DNA of 64,000 nucleotides from Lewinellaceae bacterium. Its GTDB lineage: Bacteria; Bacteroidota; Bacteroidia; Chitinophagales; Saprospiraceae. The notes below the pieces were generated by a model. The model did not search any database. It saw only the letters and a list, made by a program, of their open reading frames with translations, and was not told the DNA's origin. Positions 17,280 through 27,535 of the stretch are shown here, in pieces (position 1 is the stretch's first letter; every line of letters begins with the position of its first letter). The DNA is taken from NCBI GenBank assembly GCA_016711435.1, contig JADJSY010000003.1, positions 233,956 through 297,955 on the forward strand, in the 5' to 3' direction. Position numbers and translations under genes: made by a program.

Positions 17280-18308
17280 ATGCACAGAAGAGATTTCCTA
17301 CTCAACACCTCACTCGGCCTCGCAGGCGCCCTGTACGTACCCAAACTATTGACCCAAAACGATATGATATTAGGACACAACCAAAAACGCTACCGCATCA
17401 ATACAAAATGGAGCCAGGCCGATGTCAGCCGAAACCCTGTGAATGACTGCCATGAAATGGTGCAGGATCAAAAAGGGCGCATCCTGTTGCTCACCAACGA
17501 AACGCGCAACAACATCCTGATTTATGACAAAAACGGCCAACTGCTGGACGCCTGGGGAACGGAATACCCCGGTGCGCACGGCCTCACGCTGTTCAATGAA
17601 AACGGCGTCGATGTGCTGTTCATCTGCGACAACACCCGCCACCAGGTCATAAAAACGACCATCGACGGGAAGGTTTTGATGACGCTCGATTATCCGAAAG
17701 AAACGGGCATGTACGAAAAACCGGAGGAGTATATCCCGACCGAAACGGCCATCGCACCCAATGGCGACATCTACGTGGCCGATGGATACGGAAAGGATTT
17801 TATTATCCAATATGATGCCCAGGGGCGTTATATCCGCCATTTTGGTGGGCGCGGCGAAGGTTCGGAGCATTTGCTGAATGCGCACGGCGTTTGTGTGGAT
17901 GCACGGGACAAGGCCAATCCGTGCCTGATCGTCTGTTCGCGCCAGCAAAATGCGTTTAAACGGTATGATTTTGAAGGTAAGTACCTGGATACCATTGCGT
18001 TACCGGGCGCCTGGGTGTGCCGCCCCGTCATTCGGGGAGATTACCTGTATGCCGCCGTACTGCAATCCAACAGCCAACAGTGGAAACAGTCGGGGTTTGT
18101 CACCATACTGGACAGCCGGAACAAGGTTGTCTCCAATCTTGCCGGCACAGAACCTACATATACCGATGGACTGCTGCATGAAATGAGCCAAACCATCAAG
18201 GCTTTCGAGTACCCGCACGACGTTTGTATCGACGATGAGGAAAACCTGTACGTAGCCCAATGGAATTCCGGGAAAACCTATCCCTACAAATTAGAACCCG
18301 TGATTTGA
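17280..18308 (+). CDS. NHL/six-bladed beta-propeller protein, exported
   Basis: 342 residues. The start at 17280 gives MHRRDFLLNTSLGLAGALYV, a Tat-like signal; the frame open from 17151 passes through repeat DNA and is not used. The body shows NHL-type blades: DCHEMVQDQKGRILLL, NILIYDKNGQLLDAWG, HGLTLFNENGVDVLFICDN, TAIAPNGDIYVADGYGKDFI, QYDAQGRYIRHFGGRGEG, HGVCVDARDKANPCLIV and a final PHDVCIDDEENLYVAQWNSG. Such propellers occur in DUF1501/PSD1 loci of Planctomycetes and Bacteroidota as binding or scaffold modules. The TGA stop overlaps a TTG start of the next gene, indicating coupled translation. Confidence 0.87.
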   Translation: MHRRDFLLNTSLGLAGALYVPKLLTQNDMILGHNQKRYRINTKWSQADVSRNPVNDCHEMVQDQKGRILLLTNETRNNILIYDKNGQLLDAWGTEYPGAHGLTLFNENGVDVLFICDNTRHQVIKTTIDGKVLMTLDYPKETGMYEKPEEYIPTETAIAPNGDIYVADGYGKDFIIQYDAQGRYIRHFGGRGEGSEHLLNAHGVCVDARDKANPCLIVCSRQQNAFKRYDFEGKYLDTIALPGAWVCRPVIRGDYLYAAVLQSNSQQWKQSGFVTILDSRNKVVSNLAGTEPTYTDGLLHEMSQTIKAFEYPHDVCIDDEENLYVAQWNSGKTYPYKLEPVI

Positions 18309-20457
18309 AAAAGATATACCGGAACACCGTTCTTTATAATTTTTGCCTTGCCGGCAACAGTTTGCTGCTGTTTCTGACCATCATGGGCGCGCACATGCAA
18401 CTACCTGCCTGGCTACAGGTGGCCGGGCGCATGCACCCATTATTGCTGCATTTTCCCATCGTGTTGCTGACGTTGTCGGTCGTGTGGGAAACGACGGTGC
18501 AGGCGAAGGGAAACCCGCTGTACTACCGCACTGGGAATGCGTTACTTCTGGCGACTGCCGTCAGCGCGGCTGCGGTGGCTGTAATGGGCCTGTTTTTATC
18601 CAACGAAGGCGGCTACGACGAAATAAACCTGTTCCGGCACAAATGGAGCGGCATAACAACTTCCCTCCTTGCATTCGGCTGGTATGCCTTCCGGGAACGA
18701 ATACGGCAGTCGAAAATAAGCGGGATATTGGTGGCTGTAGGGAGCCTGGCAAGTGTCACCCTGGCCGGACACTTTGGCGCAACCCTCACACACGGCGAGA
18801 ATTACCTGTTGGCGCCTATTGCTTCCGAAAAACAAAAACCGCTGGTACCTTTAGAAGACGCGCTGGTATTTCAGGACCTGGTGCGGCCGATTTTGCAGGA
18901 AAAATGTATGTCCTGCCACAACGCAGCCAAATCGAAAGGGGACTTAAACATGGAAACAGAAGCCTCCCTTTTGAAAGGTGGTAAAAACGGTGTGTTGTGG
19001 GACAGCACGGCCGCGCAGTTCGGTCGGATGATGCAACGGATTCATTTGCCCATATCTGAAAAAGAACACATGCCGCCCAAAGGGAAACCACAACTAACTG
19101 AAAAAGAGGTCAGTATACTTTTTCACTGGATCAAAAGCGGGGCAAATTTCCATCAAAAAATAGTGGATATGCCCGATACGGATACTTTGCGAATGCTGGC
19201 AACGGAGCACTTCAAACCGCAGGAAGAAGATCAATATTCCTTCTCAGCAGCCGATGAATCCACAATCCAGCAACTAAATAACGACTACCGGGTGGTACAT
19301 CCCCTGGCTTTACACTCCCCTGCTCTGGCGGTCGACTTTTATGGCGTAGCGGCGTTCAAAAGTGAATACCTGCAAGAATTAAAAGGCATTAAAGAACAAG
19401 TTGTCCACCTGAATCTGAACAAAATGCCTGTGCAGGATGCGGATGCAAAGACGATTGCCATGTTCACCAATCTCCGAAAACTCAACCTGTCAGGTACACA
19501 AATAACCGGCGCCACGCTGGGCGAATTGAAGCAGTTGCAGGCCTTGCGCCAGCTATCCCTCTCCGGCACCTCTGTGAAAGCCGCCAATCTGGAAGCGCTG
19601 GGCGAATTACCCAATTTATCCGGCCTATACCTATGGAATACCGGCGTGTCAGAGCAAGAATTTGCCGACTTGCAGGCGCGCCTGCCGGGTGTCCGCCTCG
19701 AATCCGGTTTTTACGGCAAAGACGTTGTGGCCAAACTCAATGCGCCCATCATCGAAGGAGACGAGCAGGTTTTTAGCAGCAGTACAAAAGTAAGGTTGAA
19801 GAATTACATAAAGGGCGCCGTGGTTCGTTACACCTTAGACGGTACGACGCCGGACAGCCTGCACTCGCCTGTCAGCAGCGGCGACAGCATCACGATCGAC
19901 AAAACCTGCCTGTTGACCGCCAAAACCTTTTTACCCGGCTGGATCAGCAGCGATGTGGCCACCAGGGATTTTTACAAAACTGGCTTCCTGCCCGACTCCA
20001 TCTGGCTCAAGTTTCCACCCAACCCGCAGTACAAGGGGAGGGGGCCAAAACGCTGGTAAATCAAAAATAGGCGATACCGATTTCAAGAGGAACAAATGGC
20101 TGGGCTTTAAAGAAACAGACCTGGAATGCTCCCTGTTTTTCAGACAACCGACCGCCCTTTCATCCGTTTCTCTGAGCACACTGGTGAATATCGGCAGTTA
20201 TCTCATGCCAGCCTGCAAGAATACAGGTCTGGGGTGGTAGCCATAAAAACAAAATGGTTTTGCTCAGGAGGATACAACCCGAGCAGCCTGCCAAAATGGG
20301 AACGCCGGAGTACCGCATCGGATATACCTGCACTTTTTCCCCACGCACCATCAATGTCCTGAAAATAATAGTAAAACCGGTAGCAAAACTTCCAAAGTGG
20401 CACCCTGGCAAGGGAGAGCGGGCATGGGTGTTTGTGGACGAAGTATTTTTAAACTAA
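18305..20457 (+). CDS. Membrane cytochrome-c / LRR / chitobiase-C-like protein (two frameshifts)
   Basis: I choose TTG 18305, overlapping the previous stop (TTGA). After about four hydrophobic helices (residues 8-160; PLLLHFPIVLLTLSVVW is DUF2231-like) comes a cytochrome c domain with FQDLVRPILQEKCMSCHNAA and MPPKGKPQLTEKE (axial Met region). Leucine-rich repeats follow (NLRKLNLSGTQITGATLGEL, LRQLSLSGTSVKAANLEAL), then a chitobiase-C-like immunoglobulin fold (VRYTLDGTTPDSLHSPV). The main frame ends at 20059, but coding sense continues in a second frame from the G-run near 20036-20046 (DTDFKRNKWLGFKETDLEC) and a third from about 20210 (IQVWGGSHKNKMVLL to VDEVFLN, stop 20457). One gene with indels is the simplest reading. 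Last of the Planctomycetes-type operon; probably passes electrons across or along the inner membrane. Confidence 0.8.
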
Positions 20458-20580
20458 GCAACCAATGCTGGTAAAAGTTTGTTGAAATGGGATTTTCGAA
20501 CTCTTTTTTATGCTATTATTTCTTACTTCTGAACACTATTTCGCACCGCGCTCTTTTTTTCAAAACAAACACAATCAAAC

Positions 20581-23330
20581 ATGCGCAAACTTATCCTTTC
20601 TCTCCTTGTAGGCGTGGCCGGCTGTCTCCCTTCCTTATCTGCCCAATGCGATCTCGAACTTTCCATGACTGTTTCGAACAGCACTCCGGCCATCTACAAA
20701 AATGTAGATTACCTGCTCACCCTGCACAACAATGGTCCCGAAGCCGCTACCAACATTACAGTCAGGCTGCCGCAAATTCAGGCTCAGCGTGCGAATGGCC
20801 TGGTCTATACCAGCAGCAACGCGACGGCTGGCAGTTATGACTTCATCACTTACAACTGGAATATCCGGCTTTGGCAGCCGGCGGCACTGCCACGCTGACA
20901 CTCACACTGTTTACCATGCAAACGGGCCTGCCGCCGGTATATGCGCAAGTCAGCGGCGCTACTCCCGGCGATGTGGACTCGCAGCCCAACAACGGCATAT
21001 CGCCGGTGGTGGCCGAAGACGACGAAGCGCTGGTCGATGTAACCAGCACACAGCCTTGCGACATCAGTCTTTCATTTGTCGATGTGGCGTGCGTACCGGC
21101 TTCGCCTAACGGCCCGCCGGAAGACTATTTCCAGTACAGGGTGTTGGCCACGAGCACCGACCCGACGGTAGAATTCATTGAAATTGCGCAAGACGCCAAC
21201 TTTATTGGCAAATATATTGTCCAACCTGGCGTTCCTTTTGCGCCACCATTCTCAACGTTTTTTTTTACCCAGGCTTCCAGCCGCACCCCGTACTGGGCAC
21301 GACCGGTCAATCATCCGGGTTGCGTGGTTAAGGATACAGCCTCCGCGCCGCCAGGTTGCGGCATGTTTATTCCCTCAAACAACTGCAACCTCTATTTTTA
21401 CTTCAACGATGTTTTTTGCCATAGTGGCGGCTATGGATTTTCAATCACGGCTCAAAATTTCGGAGAACCGCAATATGGCAGTTATACCATTTATATCAAC
21501 GATGTATTGCAGGGGTCTTACTATAACTATGGCGAGTCTTATAATTTTGGATTGTTAGGGCCATTGACTTTGCCAACTCCGGGTGTGGGCGATATGGTGC
21601 GGGTGGTATCCAATCTCGACCCCACATGCAGCAGCGAAAGCCTCGTTTATCCCGAAAACTATTGTAATCTACCGTCCAGTCCGTTTTGCAACCAAAGGTC
21701 GGTGTTCCCCTGGCATGAATGGATCAGTAGGGTACAGTTTGGTGACATCGATCAAGTGAGCGGCAAATCCAAATCTTCCGATTTCCGGTTGAATGGCTAC
21801 ACACCAGGAGGCGGACCAGGCTATGCGACCGTTTATGCGGGAGAGTCTGTACCACTTTCCTTGACAGTCAGTTATAGTTACATAGCCTATCCTGAAAGTG
21901 TGCGGATTTGGTTAGATAAAAACCACGATAACACTTTCGACGATCAGACCGAGATCATCTTTGAAGGCCAAATGCCAACTGCAACGAGTGGGCCTAACGC
22001 ATCTGCCACCTTACAAACCAATGTGCTGATTCCGGCAGATGCATTTTCAGGCACCGCTTCCATGAAGATATCCATGCAGCGGGGCAGCCCTCCCTCATCC
22101 TGCGATGCTATCCCGTTTGGTGAAGTAGAGTATTATTCTGTGAAAATTCTCGACGGGCAGCCATCGAGCAATCCTTGCGACGCAGCGACGGTAACCATTC
22201 TTGGAGTGGATTGCTCTGATCCCGGCACGCCAGATGGCAGTGGCGACGACTTCTATTACGTCCGTTACCGCGTCGATCTGGCTGGCTCTGAAGGCCTTAC
22301 TGTCCAATCATCGGGCAGCTGGATTGATGCGCAGGGTAATTATCTATTCCCGCAGCAAAACAGTCAGCCTTTCTATTCCTTTGGCGTTGTGGGGCAAGAC
22401 GCGGTTTATGGCCCGATTTCGATCAGCCAATTCCCGCAACTGACCTTTAGATCCTCCATTTATGATCCATTTGGGTCATATTCCTGCTATAACCTCGGTC
22501 CGGCGTTGATCAATGCACCCAATCCTTGCTCCAATGGTATTTTGCCAACGCCAACGCTCAACTGCGGTGCATCGTCGAGTTTCCCCTGGGAAGACTGGAT
22601 TTCAAAGGTTAAGATCGGTTCGTACGAAAAGACCAGCGGAAAAAGTTATTTCTCTGATTTCACCGCCGAAACAGTGCCTCTCGTGCAAGGGATCAGCACG
22701 CCTGTTATGCTTACTGCCAGTTTCAGTTATTATACTTACCATGAGTATTGGCGCCTCTGGATTGACTACAACCATGATGGTATTTTTGATACGCCCGGCG
22801 AATTGGCCTACGAAGGTATTTCAGAACGGCCTCAAGACGGTACGCCATTCAACGTGCTCAACGGCAACATTACGGTGCCTGCTTCCGCACTTAATGGTCC
22901 TGCGCATGCCCGGGTCATTATGCGCCGCAATGCTTTTGGACAACCCTGCGGCACACAACCCAATGGCGAGGTGGAAGATTATACCGTAAACATCACACAA
23001 AACCTGCAGGCTGAGCCCATTGTACGCAATACCGCCGTTACGTCTGCCGATTTTGCGGATTATACACTGTTCCCAAACCCGGCAAATGGGTCGGTTTTTA
23101 TAAAAATGCCTGTTTCGCCCGCTCCGGTTTCTGTTCTCCTTTTTAACCAAATCGGTTTGCTGGAAAAGGAATATGCACCTGTTGTTGGCATGGCTCCAGA
23201 TAACTCCGACAATGACATCAAGATCATAGAACTTGATCTTTCCAATGTAAAAAACGGGGTTTATTTCCTGAAAATAGAAACTCCGGGCAGCCTGCCTGTG
23301 ACGAAAAAATTAGTAGTAAACAAGGTATAA
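20581..23330 (+). CDS. T9SS-secreted DUF11-GEVED surface protein (frameshifted)
   Basis: About 915 residues. MRKLILSLLVGVAGCLPSLS is the signal peptide, followed by a DUF11-type domain (DYLLTLHNNGPEAATNITV). A frame change near 20862-20873 joins NWNI to LAAGGTATLTLTLFT. Further on are two GEVED domains, each with FPWHEW or FPWEDWIS, a KSSDF/YFSDFT strand, SVRIWLDKNHDNTFDD or WRLWIDYNHDGIFDT, and an ending FGEVEYY or NGEVEDYTVNI. The C-terminus is a type A T9SS domain (TLFPNPANGSVFIKMPVS to NGVYFLKIE). A large extracellular adhesin-like protein. The ATG follows an A/C-rich leader (AAAACAAACACAATCAAAC). Confidence 0.87.
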
Positions 23331-23362
23331 GTAGTTATTAGTTATTGCTTATTCTGAACCTT

Positions 23363-23428
23363 ACCTGCACAGCAGTGGGAAAAAATTGCTTTATCTTATT
23401 GATTAACAAGGGGTAATGCGTGCAACCC
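23363..23428 (-). pseudogene. 66-base fragment of a second murI
   Basis: These 66 bases align without gaps to 24554-24619 inside the neighbouring glutamate racemase gene, 56 of 66 identical by my count. Read on the minus strand the fragment encodes GCTHYPLLINKIKQFFPTAV, where the resident gene encodes GCTHYPLLINKIRQYLPESV; the differences are mostly conservative, so it derives from a diverged but functional homologue, not from a recent local copy. Similarity stops abruptly on both sides. Confidence 0.7.
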
Positions 23429-23582
23429 GTAATTTGAGCGCTTGAGCATATTGATAGTTGAGCGGCTTAGGTTGCCACCTACAACCATCAAACCTTTACC
23501 CGCCGAAGCCTTTTTAACCGCCATAGCCTATAGGCGAAGGAGTAAGGCGAAGGAGGGTCAAACCATCAAACCCGACCACAAC

Positions 23583-24223
23583 ATGGATAAAACCAAAATG
23601 GCAATTGACGTATTCGATAAACGTGCAAACGAATATCAGACTAAATTTATGGATGTGGGTTTGTACCACGATACGTTCGATCTTTTTTGCACCAGCATTA
23701 AAAAGAAAATGCCGAAATTTTAGAGCTCGCCTGCGGACCGGGCAACATCACCCGGTATTTATTGAACAAACGTCCCGACTTCAAAATTCTAGGAATTGAC
23801 CTGGCGCCCAATATGATCGAACTTGCCAAAAGGAATAATCCCACCGCTTCGTTTCAATGTATGGATTGCAGGGATATTCGTCTGCTCGGCAAAAAATATG
23901 ACGCGGTTATGTGCGGATTTTGTTTGCCGTATTTATCAAAAGAAGAATCTGTACAGTTAATAAGCGATGTGTATAACTTACTGGAATCCAATGGTTTACT
24001 TTACATAAGCACCATGGAAGACGATTACGCTAAATCAGGACTGGAAAGTTCAAGTTCCGGCGATCAGATGTTTATTCATTACCACGAGGCAGACTATTTG
24101 ACGCAAGCGCTACTGGAAAATGGTTTTAAAATAATAGCATGTACAACGCATAGAATACCCGAAGCAAGACGGTTCAAAAACAACGGATTTGGTGATTATT
24201 GCCGGCAAATAAGTATAGGGTAA
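23583..24223 (+). CDS. Class I SAM-dependent methyltransferase (frameshifted)
   Basis: About 212 residues if joined. The first frame starts MDKTKMAIDVFDKRANEYQT and stops at 23723; the second carries the SAM-binding motif I, ILELACGPGNITRYLL, then GIDLAPNMIELAKRN (motif post I), FQCMDCRDIRLL, YDAVMCGFCLPYLSKEE (motif II/III) and a closing EARRFKNNGFGDYCRQI. The frames meet at ATTAAAAAGAAAATGCC near 23698-23710, an A-rich homopolymer, so a lost or gained A is likely. Substrate unknown; relatives modify small molecules or quinones. It sits between a murI fragment and the true murI, framed by repeats. Confidence 0.82.
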
Positions 24224-24230
24224 AATTTTG

Positions 24231-24360
24231 CTATTAGTTATTTAGTGGTGTTAGGGGACCATCGGCACAAATGTCCGGCATTCCTGATTATGTAGCCAGA
24301 TGTTTGTGCCGATGGTCCCTTACCACCACTAATAACTGATAACGAATAACCAATAACGAC
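24231..24360. repeat. Inverted-repeat element with GTTAT arms (family G, copy 2)
   Basis: TTAGTGGTGTTAGGGGACCATCGGCACAAA-type left arm (about 24241-24272) pairs with 24302-24337 (TTTGTGCCGATGGTCCC, TTACCACCACTAA), flanked by TATTAGTTATT and AATAACTGATAACGAATAACC. It shares outer arms and the AGGGGACCAT core with 1488-1632 and fills the gap between the convergent methyltransferase and murI. Confidence 0.85.
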
Positions 24361-25180
24361 CTATGTACAGAGCGCCAAATGCGCCGCCCGGACCGGCTTC
24401 CCCATAAAAATCGCCGCCTTGGCATCAAAATCGGCCGCAGATTCTGTGGTAAAATACTGCACCCGGCTGTTTTTGCTGCAGCGGGTTTCTATTTCAGGGT
24501 GCCTGTGCAGGTAATCGGCCAGGCTTTCAGCCACAATTTCTCCCTGTGATAAAACCTGCACAGATTCGGGCAAATATTGTCGTATCTTATTGATTAACAA
24601 GGGGTAATGCGTACAACCCAACACAATAGTATCGATATTTGGCGATTGCGCAAGGAGTTCATTCAGGTATTTTTCAACAAAATAATCGGCGCCGGGGCCG
24701 TTGTGTTCGTTGTTTTCCACCAAAGGCACCCACATCGGGCAGGCCTGCTGGTACACTTTTATGGCGGGGGTATGATTTGGCAATCTCCATCACATAAGAT
24801 TCGGACAATACCGTTCCTCTTGTAGCCAATACGCCCACCTCGCCACTTTTGGTGTAGTTGCCCACGACTTCAGCAGTGGGGCGAATCACGCCGAGCACCC
24901 GCCTACCTGCAGGCATCAAAGGCAAATCCTGCTGCTGGATACTGCGGAGCGCTTTTGCTGACGCTGTATTGCAGGCCAGGATAATCAGGTGACAACCCAT
25001 ATCGAACAAGTGCTGCACACATTCGAGTGTGTAGTGGTATATCGTCTCGAAATCGCGCGGCCCATACGGCGCCCGGGCGTTGTCGCCGAGATAGATGTAA
25101 TCATACTGCGGCAGGCGGCGCTCGATGTCGCGAAACACCGTGAGACCACCGTAGCCGGAATCAAAAATACCTATATTCAT
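24361..25180 (-). CDS. murI: Glutamate racemase (frameshifted)
   Basis: Converts L- to D-glutamate for peptidoglycan. The 5' frame (25180 down to about 24775) has IGIFDSGYGGLTVFRDI with the family's catalytic Asp, YLGDNARAPYG, and the first catalytic cysteine in LIILACNTASAKALR. The 3' frame (24783 to 24361) has PLVENNEHNG (family PLVE) and the second catalytic cysteine in IVLGCTHYPLL. They join as IAKSYP-AIKVYQQACPMWVP across a G-run at 24766-24770, so one miscounted G explains the break. Length after joining is about 272 residues, normal for MurI. D-glutamate supply here contrasts with the D-Glu catabolism operon at 3.8-8.5 kb. Confidence 0.9.
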
Positions 25181-25333
25181 GTGTTTGGTGTGTGGTATTT
25201 CGTGTTTAGGGCTAAGGCGTTGGTGTTTGGTTTTTGTTGGTACTCCGCCTTTGGCAGTAGTTGATTATTGGTCAAATTTTCACAAATGCCAAAGGCGGAG
25301 CGCCCGAAACACCAAACACGAAACACCACACAC
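25181..25333. repeat. Inverted repeat with GTGTTTGGTGT arms, copy upstream of murI
   Basis: Begins at the murI start codon. Outer arms GTGTTTGGTGTGTGGTATTTCGTGTT pair with AACACGAAACACCACACAC; the inner arms are TCCGCCTTTGGCA (about 25245-25257) and TGCCAAAGGCGGA (about 25288-25300). The same gene-flanking vocabulary occurs at 27343, 42127, 43384 and 46690. Confidence 0.8.
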
Positions 25334-25335
25334 GC

Positions 25336-26634
25336 TCAAGGTTGTTTGGCCAGTACATATTCATTATACCCTTTCACAAGGGATTGATACAACAATTTGC
25401 CCTGCACGGCATAGCCTGCTTTAGAGTAATGCACCGAATCGGATGAAAGCAAACCGGTATTTTTCCAATTGACGGCTGAATTTCTTCCACCGGTAAAATT
25501 GTACAAATCCCACATAGCATAACCCTTATCACGGGCGAATTTTCGGATGACCGCGCTCATATCTGTCATATTAGGATTAAAACTTTTTCCCCGCAGGTAT
25601 GAATCGGCAGGCGTGGTCAGCATGATGAGCGCGTCGGGCGATTCTTTCAACAGGTTTTCCGTCAGATCTCGCATGGTGCGGTACATAAAACCCGGGTCGG
25701 TTCGGCCCTGCGCTTCATTGGTTCCCATGGAAAGGATGATCAGATCGGGTTGTAATTTAGCCACCTGCAGGGCAAAATATTTGGCGCGCACATAATCCTG
25801 AAACTTGGCGCCGTTGACGCCGACTGCGTGAAATATCACCCCGGAAAGTTCGTTTTCCAGTGCAATACCGTCCAGGGTCAGCAGTTTTTGCTGGCTGTTG
25901 CTGCGTTTGGCGGCGATGGTTACCTGGGCAACCGGGCGATCAAAATAATACGAACGGGAATACTCGTCCTGGACATAAATCTGGGCAGTCTGGTTGCTGA
26001 TGTCATCGCGCACGACCACATCAAATTGCAAGGGCGTTTTGTGTTGAAAAATCGTCACTTTGGTAAAAAAGCGTGTTTCAGAGGTGGCTGTATCGCGCAT
26101 TCGGATGGTCAGTTCTCCTTTGGGACTACTTGTTTCGAGGGTAAAACCGGATACGCCAAAAGGCGTGCGGGCGCTGAGATTCCGTTGGCAACTGGCGCCA
26201 TTCCAGCGGGCGTTGGTTTCCACGAGGTAGTCGCGCGGACCATTTGAACCGGCTAATTTGTATGGAAAAATCAGCCCGCGACCGGCATCGCCAAATGCGC
26301 GTTGCAGGCGTTCGCGCACTTCACGGGTGAGGTAATTTCCTAAAATATGTGAGTCTCCGATGTGAACAATATTGATTTTTTGTCCACCTTGCACCCGTTG
26401 CAGGTATAGTTTTTTGAACAGGGGTTCGAGATAGGATGCATTTTCTATCAGGTTTTCCTCCTGTTGCAAAAAGTTATAACCTACCGTATCCGATTCCATA
26501 ATTTCAACCTCGGGCGGGCGGAATTGCGACTGGCACTGGCTGATGCACAGCACCAAAAAAACCAGCATTGCGGTAACGCGCAGTCGTAGCGTTGAGACAG
26601 GTTGTTCGGAGGAAGGGAGTAAAAAGTTGAGCAT
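25336..26634 (-). CDS. SGNH/GDSL hydrolase, exported
   Basis: 432 residues. A hydrophobic export segment (MLVFLVLCISQCQSQ; possibly a lipoprotein through C at LCISQC) precedes the SGNH block I in INIVHIGDSHILGNYLT, where Ser follows GD. Block III is LIILSMGTNEAQG (the Asn of SGNH) and the C-terminal SSDSVHYSKAGYAVQG carries the Asp-x-x-His pair. Between them is an inserted jelly-roll-like region (GVSGFTLETSSPKGELTI). Exported Bacteroidota SGNH enzymes of this GDAGRGLIFPY type are thought to be O-acyl esterases or transferases on cell-surface glycans; no MBOAT partner is present here. Start at 26634 accepted from the hydrophobic N-terminus. Confidence 0.82.
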   Translation of the reverse strand: MLNFLLPSSEQPVSTLRLRVTAMLVFLVLCISQCQSQFRPPEVEIMESDTVGYNFLQQEENLIENASYLEPLFKKLYLQRVQGGQKINIVHIGDSHILGNYLTREVRERLQRAFGDAGRGLIFPYKLAGSNGPRDYLVETNARWNGASCQRNLSARTPFGVSGFTLETSSPKGELTIRMRDTATSETRFFTKVTIFQHKTPLQFDVVVRDDISNQTAQIYVQDEYSRSYYFDRPVAQVTIAAKRSNSQQKLLTLDGIALENELSGVIFHAVGVNGAKFQDYVRAKYFALQVAKLQPDLIILSMGTNEAQGRTDPGFMYRTMRDLTENLLKESPDALIMLTTPADSYLRGKSFNPNMTDMSAVIRKFARDKGYAMWDLYNFTGGRNSAVNWKNTGLLSSDSVHYSKAGYAVQGKLLYQSLVKGYNEYVLAKQP

Positions 26635-26805
26635 GATTATACTGAAAGTTGAGAGGTTGAGAACGTTGATCGTTGAGATAGCATTGGTAATCAGTGGATT
26701 ATTACACTTTCTCCTTCAAAACCCTTTGTGTTGACTATCTGTTGTATTTTATCACAAAAGTAGCACAGGCAAATTCAAACCTGTGCTTATCAGACACAAA
26801 ATACG

Positions 26806-27342
26806 ATGGCATCCATATTCGGTCATATCGCTGCATCCGCCGCATTCGGTTATACCTGTTTCCCGAAGGAAGTACGGGCCACTACCCTGTTATTGGCCGG
26901 GGGCCTTGCTTTTGCGCCTGATCTGGATGTGCTGGCGTTTCATTTCGGTATCCCTTACGGCAGTCAGTGGGGGCACCGGGGCTGGACGCATTCTTTGGTG
27001 TTTACCATACTGCTTGGCTTACTTACAGGCTTGATTTTCAATTATTTGCAAAAAAACAAGTCCCGGCATCATCCATCGAAAATCATCCTCTGGTTCATCC
27101 TCAGCGCCGTGTCGCATCCCTTACTCGATATGCTCACCAACGGCGGCCGGGGTTGTGCTTTATGGTGGCCTTTCGACGCTACGCGTATTTTTTTTCCCTG
27201 GAATCCAATAGCGGTTTCACCGCTTGGCGCCGCAGCGTTTTTTAGCGAATGGGGCCTCAAAGTGCTGCTCAGCGAATTTTTCTGGATCGGTTTGCCGGCT
27301 TTGGGATTGGTAATGCTGGGCAAGTTGTTTCGCAGGGCATGA
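26806..27342 (+). CDS. YdjM/DUF457-type membrane-bound metal-dependent hydrolase
   Basis: 178 residues with about four transmembrane helices. It follows the YdjM plan: MASIFGHIAASAAFGYTCF with an early histidine, LAFAPDLDVLAFHFG (the PDLD metal motif), WGHRGWTHSLVFTILLG (conserved HRGxTHS) and SAVSHPLLDMLTNGGRG (SHxxLD). The family has been linked to lipid-A or phospholipid hydrolysis and LexA-regulated membrane proteins, but without a firm substrate. It stands alone, divergent from the SGNH hydrolase, with convergent oxidoreductase downstream. Confidence 0.9.
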   Translation: MASIFGHIAASAAFGYTCFPKEVRATTLLLAGGLAFAPDLDVLAFHFGIPYGSQWGHRGWTHSLVFTILLGLLTGLIFNYLQKNKSRHHPSKIILWFILSAVSHPLLDMLTNGGRGCALWWPFDATRIFFPWNPIAVSPLGAAAFFSEWGLKVLLSEFFWIGLPALGLVMLGKLFRRA

Positions 27343-27535
27343 CATTGGGTGTTTGGTGTATAGTGTTTAGTGTTGCTTTTGGCCGCCCCGACCCCTGAAG
27401 GAGAATGCATCTCAAATAAATGAAAATTTATAACTTAAAGTGCAGATTGTCAATCTATTGCGATGTACTCCCCTTCAGGGGTCGGGGCGGCCAAAAGCGA
27501 AGCACCTAAACACTAAACACCCAAACACCAAACAC
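27343..27535. repeat. Nested palindromic element family C, copy 1
   Basis: Outer arms TGGGTGTTTGGTGTATAGTG and its complement at about 27505-27535; inner arms GCCGCCCCGACCCCTGAAG and CTTCAGGGGTCGGGGCGGC; core TAACTTAAAGTGCAGATTG then TCAATCTATTGCGATGT. It fills the whole gap between two convergent stop codons. A second copy with the same nested order is at 27343's partner 42127-42348. Confidence 0.9.

Noticed and set aside
24674..25180. Truncated murI pseudogene plus separate downstream gene
   Set aside because: Both halves carry matching MurI catalytic motifs and rejoin exactly at a G-run, so one gene with an indel is the better reading.
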